Under the pieces are notes generated by a model. That model ran no database searches. It had not been told where the DNA came from and saw nothing but the letters and a program-made list of their open reading frames with translations. From an uncultured Methanomassiliicoccales archaeon (GTDB taxonomy: Archaea > Thermoplasmatota > Thermoplasmata > Methanomassiliicoccales > Methanomethylophilaceae), in assembly GCA_959597175.1 (NCBI GenBank), contig CAUFXM010000002.1, positions 170,443 to 234,442 of the forward strand: a stretch of DNA of 64,000 bases, given 5' to 3'. Made by a program: the position numbers and the translations under genes. Below, in pieces: positions 34,313 to 43,138 of the stretch (position 1 is the first letter of the stretch; the number at the start of each line of letters is the position of its first letter).

Positions 34313-35158
34313 ATGGCAAAGTACGCGTTTTTCCTCGGATGCATCGCACCTCTCAGGTACCCCGGAATCGAGAAGTCCACCAGGGAGGTCTGCGCCGCCC
34401 TCGGAGTCGAGCTCGTCGACCTCCAGGACGCGAGCTGCTGCCCCGCCCCCGGAGTCATCAGGGCGTTCAGCAAGAAGACCTGGCTCGCCGCCGCCGCAAG
34501 GAACCTGGCGCTGGCCGAGAAGGAGGGTCTCCCCATCCTGACCATCTGCAACGGATGCTACGGATCCCTCTTCGATGCCGCACACGAGCTGGCCCACGAC
34601 CCAGAGCTCCTGGCCGAGGTCAACAAGGTCCTCGCCGAGATCGGCATGGAGTACAAGGGAACCACCAAGGTCTACCACTTCGCCGAGGTCCTCTACAGGG
34701 AGGTCGGCATCGAGAACATCAAGGCCAAGATCACCAAGCCCCTGGAGTACCAGGTCGCCGCGTTCTACGGCTGCCACTTCCTGAAGCCCAGCAACATCAA
34801 GGGCGTCGACGACCCCGAGGACCCCAAGATCCTCGACGAGCTCATCGAGGCCACCGGTGCCAAGAGCATGCCCAGGAAGCAGAAGATGCTCTGCTGCGGA
34901 GCCGGAGGAGGACTCAAGGCCGCTTTCGGTGATGTCGCCAAGAAGTTCACCGAGACCAACCTCGAGAACATCAAGGAGTCCGGAGCCCAGTACATCATCG
35001 ACGTCTGCCCGTTCTGCCACCTGCAGTTCGACGGCACCCAGAAGGAGCTGGGATACAGCATCCCCGTCCTCCACCTGTCCCAGCTGTACGGGCTGGCCAT
35101 GGGCATGTCCGCAGAGGATCTCGCCCTCTCCACCCACGTCACACCTGTGACCCTTTGA
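34313..35158 (+). CDS. hdrB: Heterodisulfide reductase subunit B
   Basis: A 281-residue catalytic subunit carrying two CCG domains that hold the noncubane [4Fe-4S] clusters: C10-X31-C42C43-X35-C79xxC82 and C154-X39-C194C195-X36-C232xxC235. All ten cysteines are intact. It cleaves CoM-S-S-CoB to regenerate CoM-SH and CoB-SH. Transcribed with hdrC and followed by a hairpin at 35169. Codon use is strongly biased to C-ending codons, as expected for a highly expressed gene. Confidence 0.95.
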   Translation: MAKYAFFLGCIAPLRYPGIEKSTREVCAALGVELVDLQDASCCPAPGVIRAFSKKTWLAAAARNLALAEKEGLPILTICNGCYGSLFDAAHELAHDPELLAEVNKVLAEIGMEYKGTTKVYHFAEVLYREVGIENIKAKITKPLEYQVAAFYGCHFLKPSNIKGVDDPEDPKILDELIEATGAKSMPRKQKMLCCGAGGGLKAAFGDVAKKFTETNLENIKESGAQYIIDVCPFCHLQFDGTQKELGYSIPVLHLSQLYGLAMGMSAEDLALSTHVTPVTL

Positions 35159-35168
35159 AACCATTCAC

Positions 35169-35186
35169 GGAGGGGGAGACCCCTCC
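35169..35186 (+). terminator. Hairpin after hdrB
   Basis: GGAGGGG-GAGA-CCCCTCC, a seven-base stem with a four-base loop ten bases after the hdrB stop, followed by a pyrimidine-rich stretch (CACATCCCTTCTCCCTT). Confidence 0.55.
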
Positions 35187-35271
35187 CACATCCCTTCTCC
35201 CTTCGCCTCTATGCATTTCCGCGGTTCTTTCTGTCCGCCGGAGCCACTATCAGAATTATAGGGTGAAATTC

Positions 35272-35351
35272 AAATATATGTGGTACCAATCCTATCAGGA
35301 AATTATTTCCTGATAATGATAAGAGAGAAATGTCTGGCTATTATCATTTTT
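35272..35351 (+). ncRNA. Candidate small structured RNA or leader element (unproven)
   Basis: The 275-base gap between hdrB and eS1 turns AT-rich here. AAATATAT (35272-35279) is a TATA-like box. It is followed by a ten-base-stem hairpin (TATCAGGAAA-TTA-TTTCCTGATA, 35293-35315), directly joined to AATGATAA (35315-35322) pairing with TTATCATT (35341-35348), which ends in a short T-run. Promoter, hairpins and T-run in about 80 bases suggest a short transcript. No box C/D, H/ACA or known riboswitch signature is seen. It could also be a terminator region. Confidence 0.3.
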
Positions 35352-35384
35352 GATATCGCTCAAATATTATGCCGTCAGAATAGC

Positions 35385-35426
35385 TTTTAATACAATCACC
35401 GAATCCTTGCGGACAGTACAAAGGAG
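35385..35426 (+). promoter_or_regulatory. eS1 promoter and ribosome binding site
   Basis: CTTTTAATA at 35384-35392 is a TATA-like element, and AAGGAG at 35421-35426 is a good ribosome binding site eight bases before the eS1 ATG. Unlike many genes here, this transcript has a leader. Confidence 0.5.
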
Positions 35427-35433
35427 TCATAAC

Positions 35434-36183
35434 ATGGCACCCGCAAAGAAAGTCAAGGCCGCAGCAGGCCGCAAGGTGAAGGACAAGTGGAAGGCGAAGG
35501 AGTGGTACAAGATCCACGCTCCCCGCATGTTCAACGAGTCCGAGATCGGAGAGACCCCCTCGGCTGACCCCGAGTACGTCATCGGACGTACCGTCGAGGT
35601 CACCGTCCAGGATCTGACCGGGGACTTCTCCAAGATGCACATCAAGCTCAGGTTCAAGGTCACGTCCGTCGACGGTCATGACGCCAAGACCGCCTTCGTG
35701 GGCCACGACCTGACCTCCGACTACGTCAGGAGGCTGACCCGCAGGAGAAAGACCAAGACCGACCACGTCGTCGATGTCGTCACCAAGGACGGTTTCACCT
35801 ACAGGATCAAGACCATGTCCATCGCCGACAGGCGCATCCAGTCCTCCCAGGAGGACGCCATGAGGAGGGTCATCGGAGAGACCCTGGTCGCCATCGGACA
35901 GGAGAGGACCCTCTCCGAGATCGTCAAGGACATCGTGTCCGGGGACCTGGCCAAGGAGCTCGCCAGGGCCTGCCGCATCATCATCCCCATCAAGAGGATC
36001 GAGATCCGCAAGTCCGAGGTCCTGGCCGTCGGCGAGGGCGAGCCCGAGTCCATCATGCCCGCCTCCGAGGTCCAGCCTGCCGAGGATGAGGCCGCAGAGG
36101 AGCCTGCTGCCGAGGAGGTCGTCGAGGAGACCCCCGCAGAGGAGCCTGCTACCGAACCCGCCGAGGAGAAGGCAGAGGAGTGA
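35434..36183 (+). CDS. rps3ae: 30S ribosomal protein eS1 (S3Ae)
   Basis: A 249-residue archaeal/eukaryotic small-subunit protein. The opening MAPAKKVKAAAGRKVKDKW and WYKIHAPRMFNESEIGETP segments are typical. The last 35 residues form an unusually long acidic tail of Ala, Glu and Pro (AEEPAAEEVVEETPAEEP), which may be disordered. The upstream open frame to 35350 is not used because the ribosome binding site fits 35434. A strong hairpin at 36188 ends the unit. Confidence 0.95.
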   Translation: MAPAKKVKAAAGRKVKDKWKAKEWYKIHAPRMFNESEIGETPSADPEYVIGRTVEVTVQDLTGDFSKMHIKLRFKVTSVDGHDAKTAFVGHDLTSDYVRRLTRRRKTKTDHVVDVVTKDGFTYRIKTMSIADRRIQSSQEDAMRRVIGETLVAIGQERTLSEIVKDIVSGDLAKELARACRIIIPIKRIEIRKSEVLAVGEGEPESIMPASEVQPAEDEAAEEPAAEEVVEETPAEEPATEPAEEKAEE

Positions 36184-36187
36184 TTCC

Positions 36188-36208
36188 GACGGGGCCACAG
36201 GCCCCGTC
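36188..36208 (+). terminator. Hairpin terminator after eS1
   Basis: GACGGGGCC-ACA-GGCCCCGTC is a perfect nine-base stem with a three-base loop, starting five bases after the eS1 stop and followed by CCAAACTTTCTT. Confidence 0.65.
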
Positions 36209-36302
36209 CCAAACTTTCTTACGGCAGTGCCGGAGAAGGGCGCGCGCAGTTTTCGCCGCCTTACGAAATCAATATAAACCATGAGCCAATCCAGTGCTCA
36301 AG

Positions 36303-36411
36303 GCCGGGGTGGCTCAGCCTGGTGGAGCGTCGGACTCATAGGGTTCTGGTCATATAGACCTCTTCCAGGGAAATCCGAAGGTCATGGGTTCGAACCCCAT
36401 TCCCGGCACCA
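36303..36411 (+). tRNA. tRNA-Met (anticodon CAT) with 32-base intron
   Basis: Exon 1 is 36303-36340, the intron 36341-36372, and exon 2 36373-36411 including encoded CCA. The acceptor stem GCCGGGG/TCCCGGC, the T arm ATGGG-TTCGAAC-CCCAT and the anticodon stem TCGGA/TCCGA pair once the intron is removed. CAT is at 36337-36339 and the intron follows position 37, the canonical site for the archaeal splicing endonuclease. Elongator Met is preferred over initiator or tRNA-Ile2 because euryarchaeal elongator tRNA-Met commonly has an intron here. AATATAAA at 36271-36278 is the TATA box. Confidence 0.9.
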
Positions 36412-36563
36412 TCTCCCATTTCTTCGCATGTCTGGCTATCGTCGGAGGGTTGTTCCATCCCCTCCGGGTTTGGAACGAGGGCGCTGTCATCGATGCATGT
36501 CATGCGGCCATCTTGCAGGCTGTGTTTGGCGGGTTTAAATAGGCCACCGCTGTTGAGGCTGAC

Positions 36564-37736
36564 ATGAGGCTCATCATCTACACCGGCAAAGGTGGCGTCG
36601 GAAAGACCTCCGCATCCGCCGCGACCGCATACAAACTGTCCGAAATGGGATACAGGACAATTCTGATGAGCACCGATTCGGCCCATTCCCTCGGCGACTC
36701 CCTCGACATGAAGATCGGTACCGAGATAACCCGCGTCAAGGAGAACCTGGACGTCCTGGAGATAGACATCATCCATGAGATGAAGACCAAGTGGAACGAC
36801 ATTCAGGACTACATTTCCGCGTTCATGCTTTCCCAGGGTATGGGGGAGATCTCCGCGGAGGAGATGGCCATCATGCCCGGGATGGAGATGATAGCGGCCC
36901 TGTTCTATGTCAACCAGTTCGAGGAGGAGGGCAACTACGACGTCATCGTGATGGACACGGCACCAACGGGCGAGACTCTCAGGCTCCTGAGCTTCCCGGA
37001 CGTAACCAACTGGTATCTGGAGAAGGGCTTCAGCATGGTGAAGAGGCTGCTCCACATAGCCAGGGCGACAGTCGGGAAGATCATGGACATGCCGCTTCCG
37101 TCCGACGACGTCATGAACAGCATCTCGGAGATCAAGGACAACATGGACAGGGTGAAGACCATCCTGGAGGATCCCGAGAGGACCACCGTGAGGCTCGTTC
37201 TGAACCCAGAGAAGATGGTCATCAAGGAGACCATGAGGGCGTACACCTACCTGTGTCTGTACAACAAGAACGTCGAGGCGCTGATCGTCAACCGCGTGCT
37301 CCCGGAGGAGGCCGGCGACGGCGGGTTCTTCAAGGACAAGCTGGCGGAGCAGAAGGAGTACCTCGAGGCGATCCACCACGCCTTCGATCCGATGGAGATC
37401 AAGTACTGCGAGACCATGAGGACCGAGCTCCGCGGCATGGACAAGCTGAAGCTGATGGGGGACATGATATACGGTGACGAGGACCCATCGAAGGTGTACG
37501 CGTCCGAGAGCCCCATGAAGTTCGAGACCGTGGACGGGGTAGACAGGCTGGTCATGAAGATGCCATTCGTGGAGACGTCCGACGTGGAGCTGTTCCGCAT
37601 CGACCAGAGCACGCTGATGGTCCATGTCGGAAGCCAGAAGCGCAACATCATCCTGCCGGACGCCCTTATGCATGCCAGCGTCGTCGGGGCAGATTTCAAG
37701 GACGAGGAGCTCGTTATCAGATTCAAGAGGGACTGA
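36564..37736 (+). CDS. ArsA/Get3-family ATPase with C-terminal HSP20-like domain
   Basis: A 390-residue deviant-Walker ATPase. GKGGVGKTS at residues 8-16 is the ATP loop, followed by STDSAHSLGDSL (switch I). A helical substrate-binding region lies in the middle, and the last roughly 75 residues (FETVDGVDRLVMKMPFVETS onwards) form an alpha-crystallin-like beta domain found in some ArsA proteins. Archaeal members may guide tail-anchored proteins rather than pump arsenite; no arsB is nearby. TTTAAATA at 36534-36541 sits about 25 bases before the ATG. A small helical protein follows directly. Confidence 0.87.
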   Translation: MRLIIYTGKGGVGKTSASAATAYKLSEMGYRTILMSTDSAHSLGDSLDMKIGTEITRVKENLDVLEIDIIHEMKTKWNDIQDYISAFMLSQGMGEISAEEMAIMPGMEMIAALFYVNQFEEEGNYDVIVMDTAPTGETLRLLSFPDVTNWYLEKGFSMVKRLLHIARATVGKIMDMPLPSDDVMNSISEIKDNMDRVKTILEDPERTTVRLVLNPEKMVIKETMRAYTYLCLYNKNVEALIVNRVLPEEAGDGGFFKDKLAEQKEYLEAIHHAFDPMEIKYCETMRTELRGMDKLKLMGDMIYGDEDPSKVYASESPMKFETVDGVDRLVMKMPFVETSDVELFRIDQSTLMVHVGSQKRNIILPDALMHASVVGADFKDEELVIRFKRD

Positions 37737-37737
37737 C

Positions 37738-38196
37738 ATGGCGACCGAAGAGGAGATCCAGAGATTCGTTTCGCAGAACAAGGAGCTCATCGAGAGCATC
37801 ATGAGGCTCCAGAAGGAGGGCGCGGTGGAGGCCGCATCCATGACGAGGCAGGCGGCCAAGGAGGTTGTGTCCTTCGCCGAGGACTCGGCCGATTCCGCGA
37901 GGGTGCATGCGGAGGAGTTCGCCAAGTCCGCGTACGCCATGTTCATGGATCCCGAGGTCCAGAGGCACTTCATGACCATGGGGCTGGAGTTCTTCCTTGG
38001 CGTGTCCGCCATGATGCAGAGGGCCCCCATACCGGACTTCGTCAAGGAGACCGCGGGGAGCACCGAGAAGACGTTCAGATCCGCCGCCTGCAGGACCAAC
38101 GAGGACTGCGGGGCCAGGAAGCAGAAGGTGGAGATCAACGCCGACCCTGAGGAGAAGGGTCCGACGGAGATCAAGATCGGCGACGGCGAGGAGTGA
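37738..38196 (+). CDS. Small helical protein linked to ArsA/Get3
   Basis: A 152-residue alpha-helical protein starting one base after the ATPase stop. It has a charged helix (EEEIQRFVSQNKELIESIMR), a middle helix (AADSARVHAEEFAKSAYAMF) and a more hydrophobic segment (FMTMGLEFFLGVSAMMQRAP, about residues 80-99), then an acidic tail. The hydrophobic helix could be a client-like or membrane-touching element. The family is not recognised; tight coupling suggests it is a partner of the ATPase. Confidence 0.65.
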   Translation: MATEEEIQRFVSQNKELIESIMRLQKEGAVEAASMTRQAAKEVVSFAEDSADSARVHAEEFAKSAYAMFMDPEVQRHFMTMGLEFFLGVSAMMQRAPIPDFVKETAGSTEKTFRSAACRTNEDCGARKQKVEINADPEEKGPTEIKIGDGEE

Positions 38197-38777
38197 TCCC
38201 CGTGTTCGGGGAGGAGGCCGTGCGTCTGGCCAGGTCCGCCGTCGAATCGGAGACGGTGGGAGGATGCATATCGCAGGTCACGGACCCCCGTTTCCGCGAG
38301 CCGTCCGGCGCGTTCGTCACCCTGAGCACCTATCCCGACCATGACCTCAGGGGATGCATCGGGTTCCCGATGCCGGTGATTCCGCTTGGACGGGCGATAG
38401 AGGAGGCCGCATGTTCCGCATGCCACGATCCCCGTTTTCCCGACCTGCGGCCGGACGAGCTTGGACGCATCACCGTGGAGGTCACCGTCCTCACCGTTCC
38501 GCAGGAGATCCGGGCGGGATCCCCGGAGGAGCTGGCGGATTCAGTGGTCATCGGGAGGGACGGGCTCATCATCGACATGGCAGGCAGACGCGGTCTTCTA
38601 TTGCCCCAGGTCCCCGTAGAATGGGGATGGGGTCCGGAGGAGTTCCTCCGCCACCTGTCGATGAAGGCGGGGCTTCCACCCGACGCGTGGACGCACCCTT
38701 CCGCCAGGATAAGTGCGTTCCGCGGGGAGATCTACCACGAGACGTCACCGTACGGGAGTATCGAGAGGGGTGAGTGA
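38193..38777 (+). CDS. AMMECR1-domain protein
   Basis: A 194-residue AMMECR1-family protein with the signature LRGCIG at residues 52-57. The GTG start at 38193 overlaps the stop of the preceding gene. The conserved cysteine and the fold suggest an enzyme or binding protein of unknown chemistry. In other genomes it may be fused to or near Memo and radical SAM proteins; here it lies between the ArsA pair and pyrC. Confidence 0.88.
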   Translation: MIPVFGEEAVRLARSAVESETVGGCISQVTDPRFREPSGAFVTLSTYPDHDLRGCIGFPMPVIPLGRAIEEAACSACHDPRFPDLRPDELGRITVEVTVLTVPQEIRAGSPEELADSVVIGRDGLIIDMAGRRGLLLPQVPVEWGWGPEEFLRHLSMKAGLPPDAWTHPSARISAFRGEIYHETSPYGSIERGE

Positions 38778-40043
38778 GTGGACATAGAGAAGGTCATACA
38801 GGGCCGCGCCCTGATAGACGGCGAGCTGAGATACGCCGAGATAGGCATATCGGAGGGCAGGATCGTGACCGTCGGAAGCCTCGTCAGGGGAGGAGACGAG
38901 GGGGTGGACGTGGGGTCCAGCCGCATAATCCTCCCAGGTTTCATCGATCCGCATGTGCACTTCAGGGACCCGGGGATGACTAACAAGGAGACGTTCGACA
39001 CCGGCACCCTGGCGGCGGTCCACGCAGGGGTCACGTGCGTCCTGGACATGCCCAACACCAAGCCGCCGGTGACGGACGTGCAGAGCCTCCTGGACAAGAA
39101 GGCGGCGGTCCGCGGCAGGGCGAACGTGGATTACGGCCTGTTCGCCGCGGTGACCGCCAACGTCAACGCGGGCATGATCGCCCCGCTGGTCCCGGCCTTC
39201 AAGCTGTTCATGGGATCCACCACCGGCAACATCCTGTTGGACGATGACGAGGAGATGATCCCCGCAGTGAAAGATGTGCTTGCCACCGGCAAGAGGATGA
39301 GCGTCCACGCGGAGGACGACCACCTGATATCCCGCGAACCCGAAGGATGCACGCGCGACCACCTCAGGAACCGCCCCGCACAGGCGGAATGGACCGCCAT
39401 ATCCCGTCTGGCATCGTATTTCAGGGGATCCGACATCAACATCTGTCATCTCACCACCTCCGAGGGGTTGGACATGGCCAGGGCCGCCGGCTTCTCTACG
39501 GAGGTGACCCTCCACCACATGATGTTCGAGGTCGACCGCTGCACCGGTGCCGAGTACAAGGTCAATCCTCCTCTGAGGGACATGGCGACCCGGGACAGGC
39601 TCTTCCAGAGGTTCGTCGCCGGCGACATAGACATGATCGGGACGGATCACGCCCCCCACACCCAGGAGGAGAAGTCCCAGGAGTTCGACGCCGCCCCTGG
39701 CGGGATACCGGGGGTGGAGACCACCATGCCTATAGTCATGGACATGGTCCGCAGGGACGTCATCCCACTGTCCCAGGCTGTCAGGATGGCATCGGAGAAC
39801 CCGGGCAGGCTCTTCTCCCTCCGCAAGGGGAGGATCGCAGAGGGATACGACGCCGACCTGCAGATATACGACATGAGGTCCTCGACGGAGATCGACGTGA
39901 GGAGGCTCCACAGCAAGTGCGGGCACTCCCCGTACGGGGGGTTCCGCGCCGTGTTCCCCGAAACCGTTATGGTCAGGGGAGAGGTGCAGGTGGAGGACGG
40001 GGAGTTCTGCGGAGAGCCCCTGGGGAGTGATGTCTGTGGCTGA
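38778..40043 (+). CDS. pyrC: Dihydroorotase
   Basis: A 421-residue class I amidohydrolase closing carbamoyl-aspartate to dihydroorotate in pyrimidine synthesis. The metal motif DPHVHFRDPG is at residues 57-66 (H59 and H61 as ligands), and GTDHAPHTQEEK supplies the catalytic aspartate. It starts with GTG directly at the end of the AMMECR1 gene. The 3' end overlaps the next gene by about 14 bases. Confidence 0.92.
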   Translation: MDIEKVIQGRALIDGELRYAEIGISEGRIVTVGSLVRGGDEGVDVGSSRIILPGFIDPHVHFRDPGMTNKETFDTGTLAAVHAGVTCVLDMPNTKPPVTDVQSLLDKKAAVRGRANVDYGLFAAVTANVNAGMIAPLVPAFKLFMGSTTGNILLDDDEEMIPAVKDVLATGKRMSVHAEDDHLISREPEGCTRDHLRNRPAQAEWTAISRLASYFRGSDINICHLTTSEGLDMARAAGFSTEVTLHHMMFEVDRCTGAEYKVNPPLRDMATRDRLFQRFVAGDIDMIGTDHAPHTQEEKSQEFDAAPGGIPGVETTMPIVMDMVRRDVIPLSQAVRMASENPGRLFSLRKGRIAEGYDADLQIYDMRSSTEIDVRRLHSKCGHSPYGGFRAVFPETVMVRGEVQVEDGEFCGEPLGSDVCG

Positions 40044-41151
40044 TTACGAGGTCGATTATTCAGAGGTGGCCGGAAGGAGGGTGGAGTGTCCCAGCCAGTG
40101 CGGGATGTGCTGTCTGTGCCAGCCGGAGGTCCTGCCGGAGGAGCGCGCGTACTTCCGCAGCAATCACCCGGACGCTCTGGTGAAGGCCAACGGGCCGGAG
40201 CCGTACTTCGCGCTCGCCATGAAGAAGGGTTGCGGGTCGTGCGTCTTCCTGAACGGGAGGCGGTGCTCCGTGTACGACCACAGGACGGCGTACTGCCGTC
40301 AGTTCCCCTACCACCTCTACGCCAGCGACCGCCTCAAGGTGGAGCTGGACCTGTCCTGCAGGGGGGTCTGGAGCGGTGTCGGCAACGACGCGCTGGCCGA
40401 GGCCAAGGCGGTCGTCGCCGCAGCGGATGCGAGGATATCGTCCGCCCTGGAACAGTCGACCGCCGTCTATCGCGAGTTCTACGCCAACTGCAGGGAGGCC
40501 GGCGTGATGGCCGATCCGTCCGGTCTGAGGATGTCCGTGTCGGAGAACCTCTCGATGTTCACCGACCTCGCCTACCTGAGCAGGATCATGGACATGTCCC
40601 AGATAGAGCCGGTGATGTCCCTGGCGGGGATGCAGCCCGAGCGCAATCTCGACCTCCCCTCGCTGGAGGAGGCCGGGAGGGACAGCGCCATGGAGTCCAT
40701 GGCGTCCAGCGACCCGATGAGCGTGCCCGTGTACTGCGACAGCTCCTGGAACTGGAACATGTTCATGGCCGAGGACGGATGGATAGCGTGGAGCATCATG
40801 GACGACGACGGCGACCTGCATCTGCAGGCCGAGGCCGAGGCGGAGGAGATAAGGCTGAGGGTTCCTGATGCGGCGGGCCGCCACGTCCTCTCGGAGTACG
40901 TCCGCACCCTGAACGGCAGGGACAGCTTCATGGGGAGCGTCTTCGCGCTGATGGACGAGAACGGCTACGAGGACGACATGTCAAACGCGTACTACGGGTG
41001 CATGTCCGTCACCGTCATGGACCTTCTCTGGAGGATGTCGATGCTGGACCACTTCATGGGCACCGGATGCGGAGCGGACGGTATGAGGGAGGCCATCATC
41101 TTCTACGACATGGACCGCCTGGACGCGCCGACCATCGGGGCGTTCGTCTGA
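40030..41151 (+). CDS. YkgJ-type cysteine-cluster protein
   Basis: A 373-residue protein. Its N-terminal third carries many cysteines (CPSQCGMCCLC, CGSCVFLNGRRC, YCRQFPYHLY) of the YkgJ/Fe-S or zinc cluster family, and the rest is an acidic helical domain without recognised motifs. A GTG at 40027 is immediately upstream of the chosen ATG. Overlap with pyrC implies coupled translation. Cluster-binding is likely; the reaction is unknown. Confidence 0.8.
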   Translation: MSVADYEVDYSEVAGRRVECPSQCGMCCLCQPEVLPEERAYFRSNHPDALVKANGPEPYFALAMKKGCGSCVFLNGRRCSVYDHRTAYCRQFPYHLYASDRLKVELDLSCRGVWSGVGNDALAEAKAVVAAADARISSALEQSTAVYREFYANCREAGVMADPSGLRMSVSENLSMFTDLAYLSRIMDMSQIEPVMSLAGMQPERNLDLPSLEEAGRDSAMESMASSDPMSVPVYCDSSWNWNMFMAEDGWIAWSIMDDDGDLHLQAEAEAEEIRLRVPDAAGRHVLSEYVRTLNGRDSFMGSVFALMDENGYEDDMSNAYYGCMSVTVMDLLWRMSMLDHFMGTGCGADGMREAIIFYDMDRLDAPTIGAFV

Positions 41152-41234
41152 GCGTCCGCGCGCATGCGCGTACTATATGGCGTTCCCAGTAACCTTCAAA
41201 TAGTGAATGCCTTATCGTCCCAAAGGTAGCCACA

Positions 41235-41450
41235 ATGATGAAGCCCCTCACGGTCCTTGGACAGGCAGTGAACAAGAACGTCATCGTGGAGCTCAAGGGC
41301 AGAAGGGAGTACCGCGGTGTGCTGGACGGATACGATCCGCACATGAACGTGGTCCTCAGGAATGCCGAGGAGTACCACGAGGGCCGTCTGACGAGGAGGC
41401 TCGGAGTTGTGATTGTCCGCGGGGACAACGTAATTTACATTTCACCATAA
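41235..41450 (+). CDS. Lsm (Sm-like) RNA-binding protein
   Basis: A 71-residue archaeal Sm protein. Sm1 motif residues LKGRREYRGVLDGYDPHMNVVL and Sm2 GVVIVRGDNVIYISP are clear. It forms a ring that binds U-rich RNA. The eL37 gene follows after 15 bases, the standard archaeal pair. A second ATG at 41238 is equally possible as start. TATA-like AATAGTGAATG lies upstream at about 41201. Confidence 0.93.
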   Translation: MMKPLTVLGQAVNKNVIVELKGRREYRGVLDGYDPHMNVVLRNAEEYHEGRLTRRLGVVIVRGDNVIYISP

Positions 41451-41465
41451 GAGGAGTGATTGATC

Positions 41466-41636
41466 ATGGGAAAGGGAACACCGGCACAGGGAAGGCACAA
41501 CAAGTTCAAGACACACATCCCCTGCCGCAGGTGCGGCAAGCGCTCGTACCACGTCAGGAAGGGAGTCTGCGCTTCCTGCGGATACGGCAAGACCGCCACC
41601 ATCAGGTCCTACAACTGGGCTAAGATTCGCGACTAA
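41466..41636 (+). CDS. rpl37e: 50S ribosomal protein eL37
   Basis: A 56-residue zinc-binding large-subunit protein starting MGKGTPAQGRHNK, with the two zinc pairs CRRCGKRSYHV and CASCGYGK. GAGGAG at 41451-41456 is the ribosome binding site. It completes the Lsm-eL37 operon, and purF follows after nine bases. Confidence 0.95.
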   Translation: MGKGTPAQGRHNKFKTHIPCRRCGKRSYHVRKGVCASCGYGKTATIRSYNWAKIRD

Positions 41637-41645
41637 GGGGATCAG

Positions 41646-43055
41646 ATGACAGGGCCGGAGCACAGTTGCGGCGTGGTCGGGATCAGTGCCGATTTCGACG
41701 TCGCGTCGGCGTTGCACACGGCCCTCATGATCATCCAGCACCGTGGCCAGGAGAGCGCGGGAGTCTCGGTTTTCAACGGCAGCACCATAGAGACCGTCAA
41801 AGGCAACGGTCTGGTGAACATTGCTCTGCCCAAAGAGGAGCTCCAGACGCTTCTGGGTCATGTGGGCGTAGGCCACGTCAGGTACTCCACCACGGGGTCC
41901 AAGAGCGTGCAGAACGCCCAGCCTCTCACCGTGATGACGAACTTCGGCACGGTGGCCGTCGCCCACAACGGCGACATAACCAATTTCGCCGAGCTCAAGG
42001 AGAAGTACATGAGGGAGGGTTGGACCTTCCTCACCGACTCCGACAGCGAGCTCGTGACAAAACTCCTCGGCAAGTACATGACCATGTACAACGACCCCGT
42101 CAAGGCCATCAGGGCCGCCATGGGGGAGCTGGACGGAGCGTACTCGCTAACGATCCTCATCAACGATCGCCTCTTCGCCATCCGCGACCCCTACGGTTTC
42201 AGACCGCTCTGTCTCGGCAAGATAGACGGCGGGTACATGGCGGTGTCCGAGAGCGCGGCGATCGACGCCCTGCGTGGTGAGCTCATCAGGGACATCGAAC
42301 CCGGTGAGATCTGCGAGATCACCAAGGACACGTTCAAGATCTACCCTGCTCCCGGTGACCATCCCAAGGCGTTCTGCATGTTCGAGTGGGTGTACTTCGC
42401 CAGACCCGATTCGATTCTGGACGGGAAGGAGGTCTACGAGGTCCGCAGGAAGATCGGAGAGATCCTCGCGAGGGAGTGCCCCGCCGATGTCGACCTGGTG
42501 ATGCCCGTCCCCGACTCCGGACGCGCCCATGCCATAGGGTACTCCTGCGCCACCGGCATCCCCTACGAAGAGGGCTTCATGAAGAACCGTTTCGCCGACA
42601 GGACGTTCATCATGCCTGACCAGAAGCAGAGGGAATCGGCCGTCTCCATGAAGATGAACCCCATCAAGAGCACCGTCAACGGCAAACGCATCATGATCGT
42701 GGACGACAGCATCGTCAGGGGGACCACCCTGAAGAAGCTGGTCGCCATGCTCCGCGGTGCCGGTGCCAAGGAGGTCCACGTCCGTGTCGGCAGCCCACCG
42801 ATCATCGCCCCGTGCTACTACGGTGTGGACATGAAGTCCAGGGACCAGTTCATCGCCAACCGTCACAGCGTGGAGGAGATCCGCCAGATCATCGGCGCGG
42901 ACAGTCTGGGGTACATAAGCATAGAGGGGCTGGTGGAGGCCATCGGGTTCAGGGACAAGGACCTGTGCCTTGCATGTGTGAACGGGAGGTACCCCACCAA
43001 CATCCCCGGAGAGGTCCACAGGTTCCAGACCGATCTCCACCACGATTTCTCGTGA
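41646..43055 (+). CDS. purF: Amidophosphoribosyltransferase
   Basis: A 469-residue enzyme making phosphoribosylamine from PRPP and glutamine, the first step of purine synthesis. A seven-residue propeptide precedes the N-terminal nucleophile C8 in HSCGVVGI. The glutaminase domain covers about residues 8-230, and the PRPP motif IVDDSIVRGTT lies in the C-terminal domain. A cysteine pair near the C-terminus (LCLACVNG) suits the iron-sulfur or oxygen-sensitive class. Appears to be in the Lsm-eL37 transcription unit. Confidence 0.94.
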   Translation: MTGPEHSCGVVGISADFDVASALHTALMIIQHRGQESAGVSVFNGSTIETVKGNGLVNIALPKEELQTLLGHVGVGHVRYSTTGSKSVQNAQPLTVMTNFGTVAVAHNGDITNFAELKEKYMREGWTFLTDSDSELVTKLLGKYMTMYNDPVKAIRAAMGELDGAYSLTILINDRLFAIRDPYGFRPLCLGKIDGGYMAVSESAAIDALRGELIRDIEPGEICEITKDTFKIYPAPGDHPKAFCMFEWVYFARPDSILDGKEVYEVRRKIGEILARECPADVDLVMPVPDSGRAHAIGYSCATGIPYEEGFMKNRFADRTFIMPDQKQRESAVSMKMNPIKSTVNGKRIMIVDDSIVRGTTLKKLVAMLRGAGAKEVHVRVGSPPIIAPCYYGVDMKSRDQFIANRHSVEEIRQIIGADSLGYISIEGLVEAIGFRDKDLCLACVNGRYPTNIPGEVHRFQTDLHHDFS

Positions 43056-43138
43056 GGCCCTTTGCCAGCATACCCGGTTCGTTTCGCTACATCTTGCGTG
43101 TTACGAAATCCATTTAAGTGATACTGCCATCCATGTGC

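Noticed and set aside
36336..38426. 696-codon minus-strand frame across tRNA-Met and the ArsA gene
   Set aside because: It crosses a tRNA gene and is antisense to a protein with an intact P-loop; coding-like length is explained by GC-rich codon structure.
41158..41172. Palindrome CGCGCATGCGCG between the YkgJ-like gene and the Lsm gene
   Set aside because: Short and made only of simple GC steps; no T-run follows it and it is not near the Lsm TATA-like element, so I do not call it a terminator or operator.
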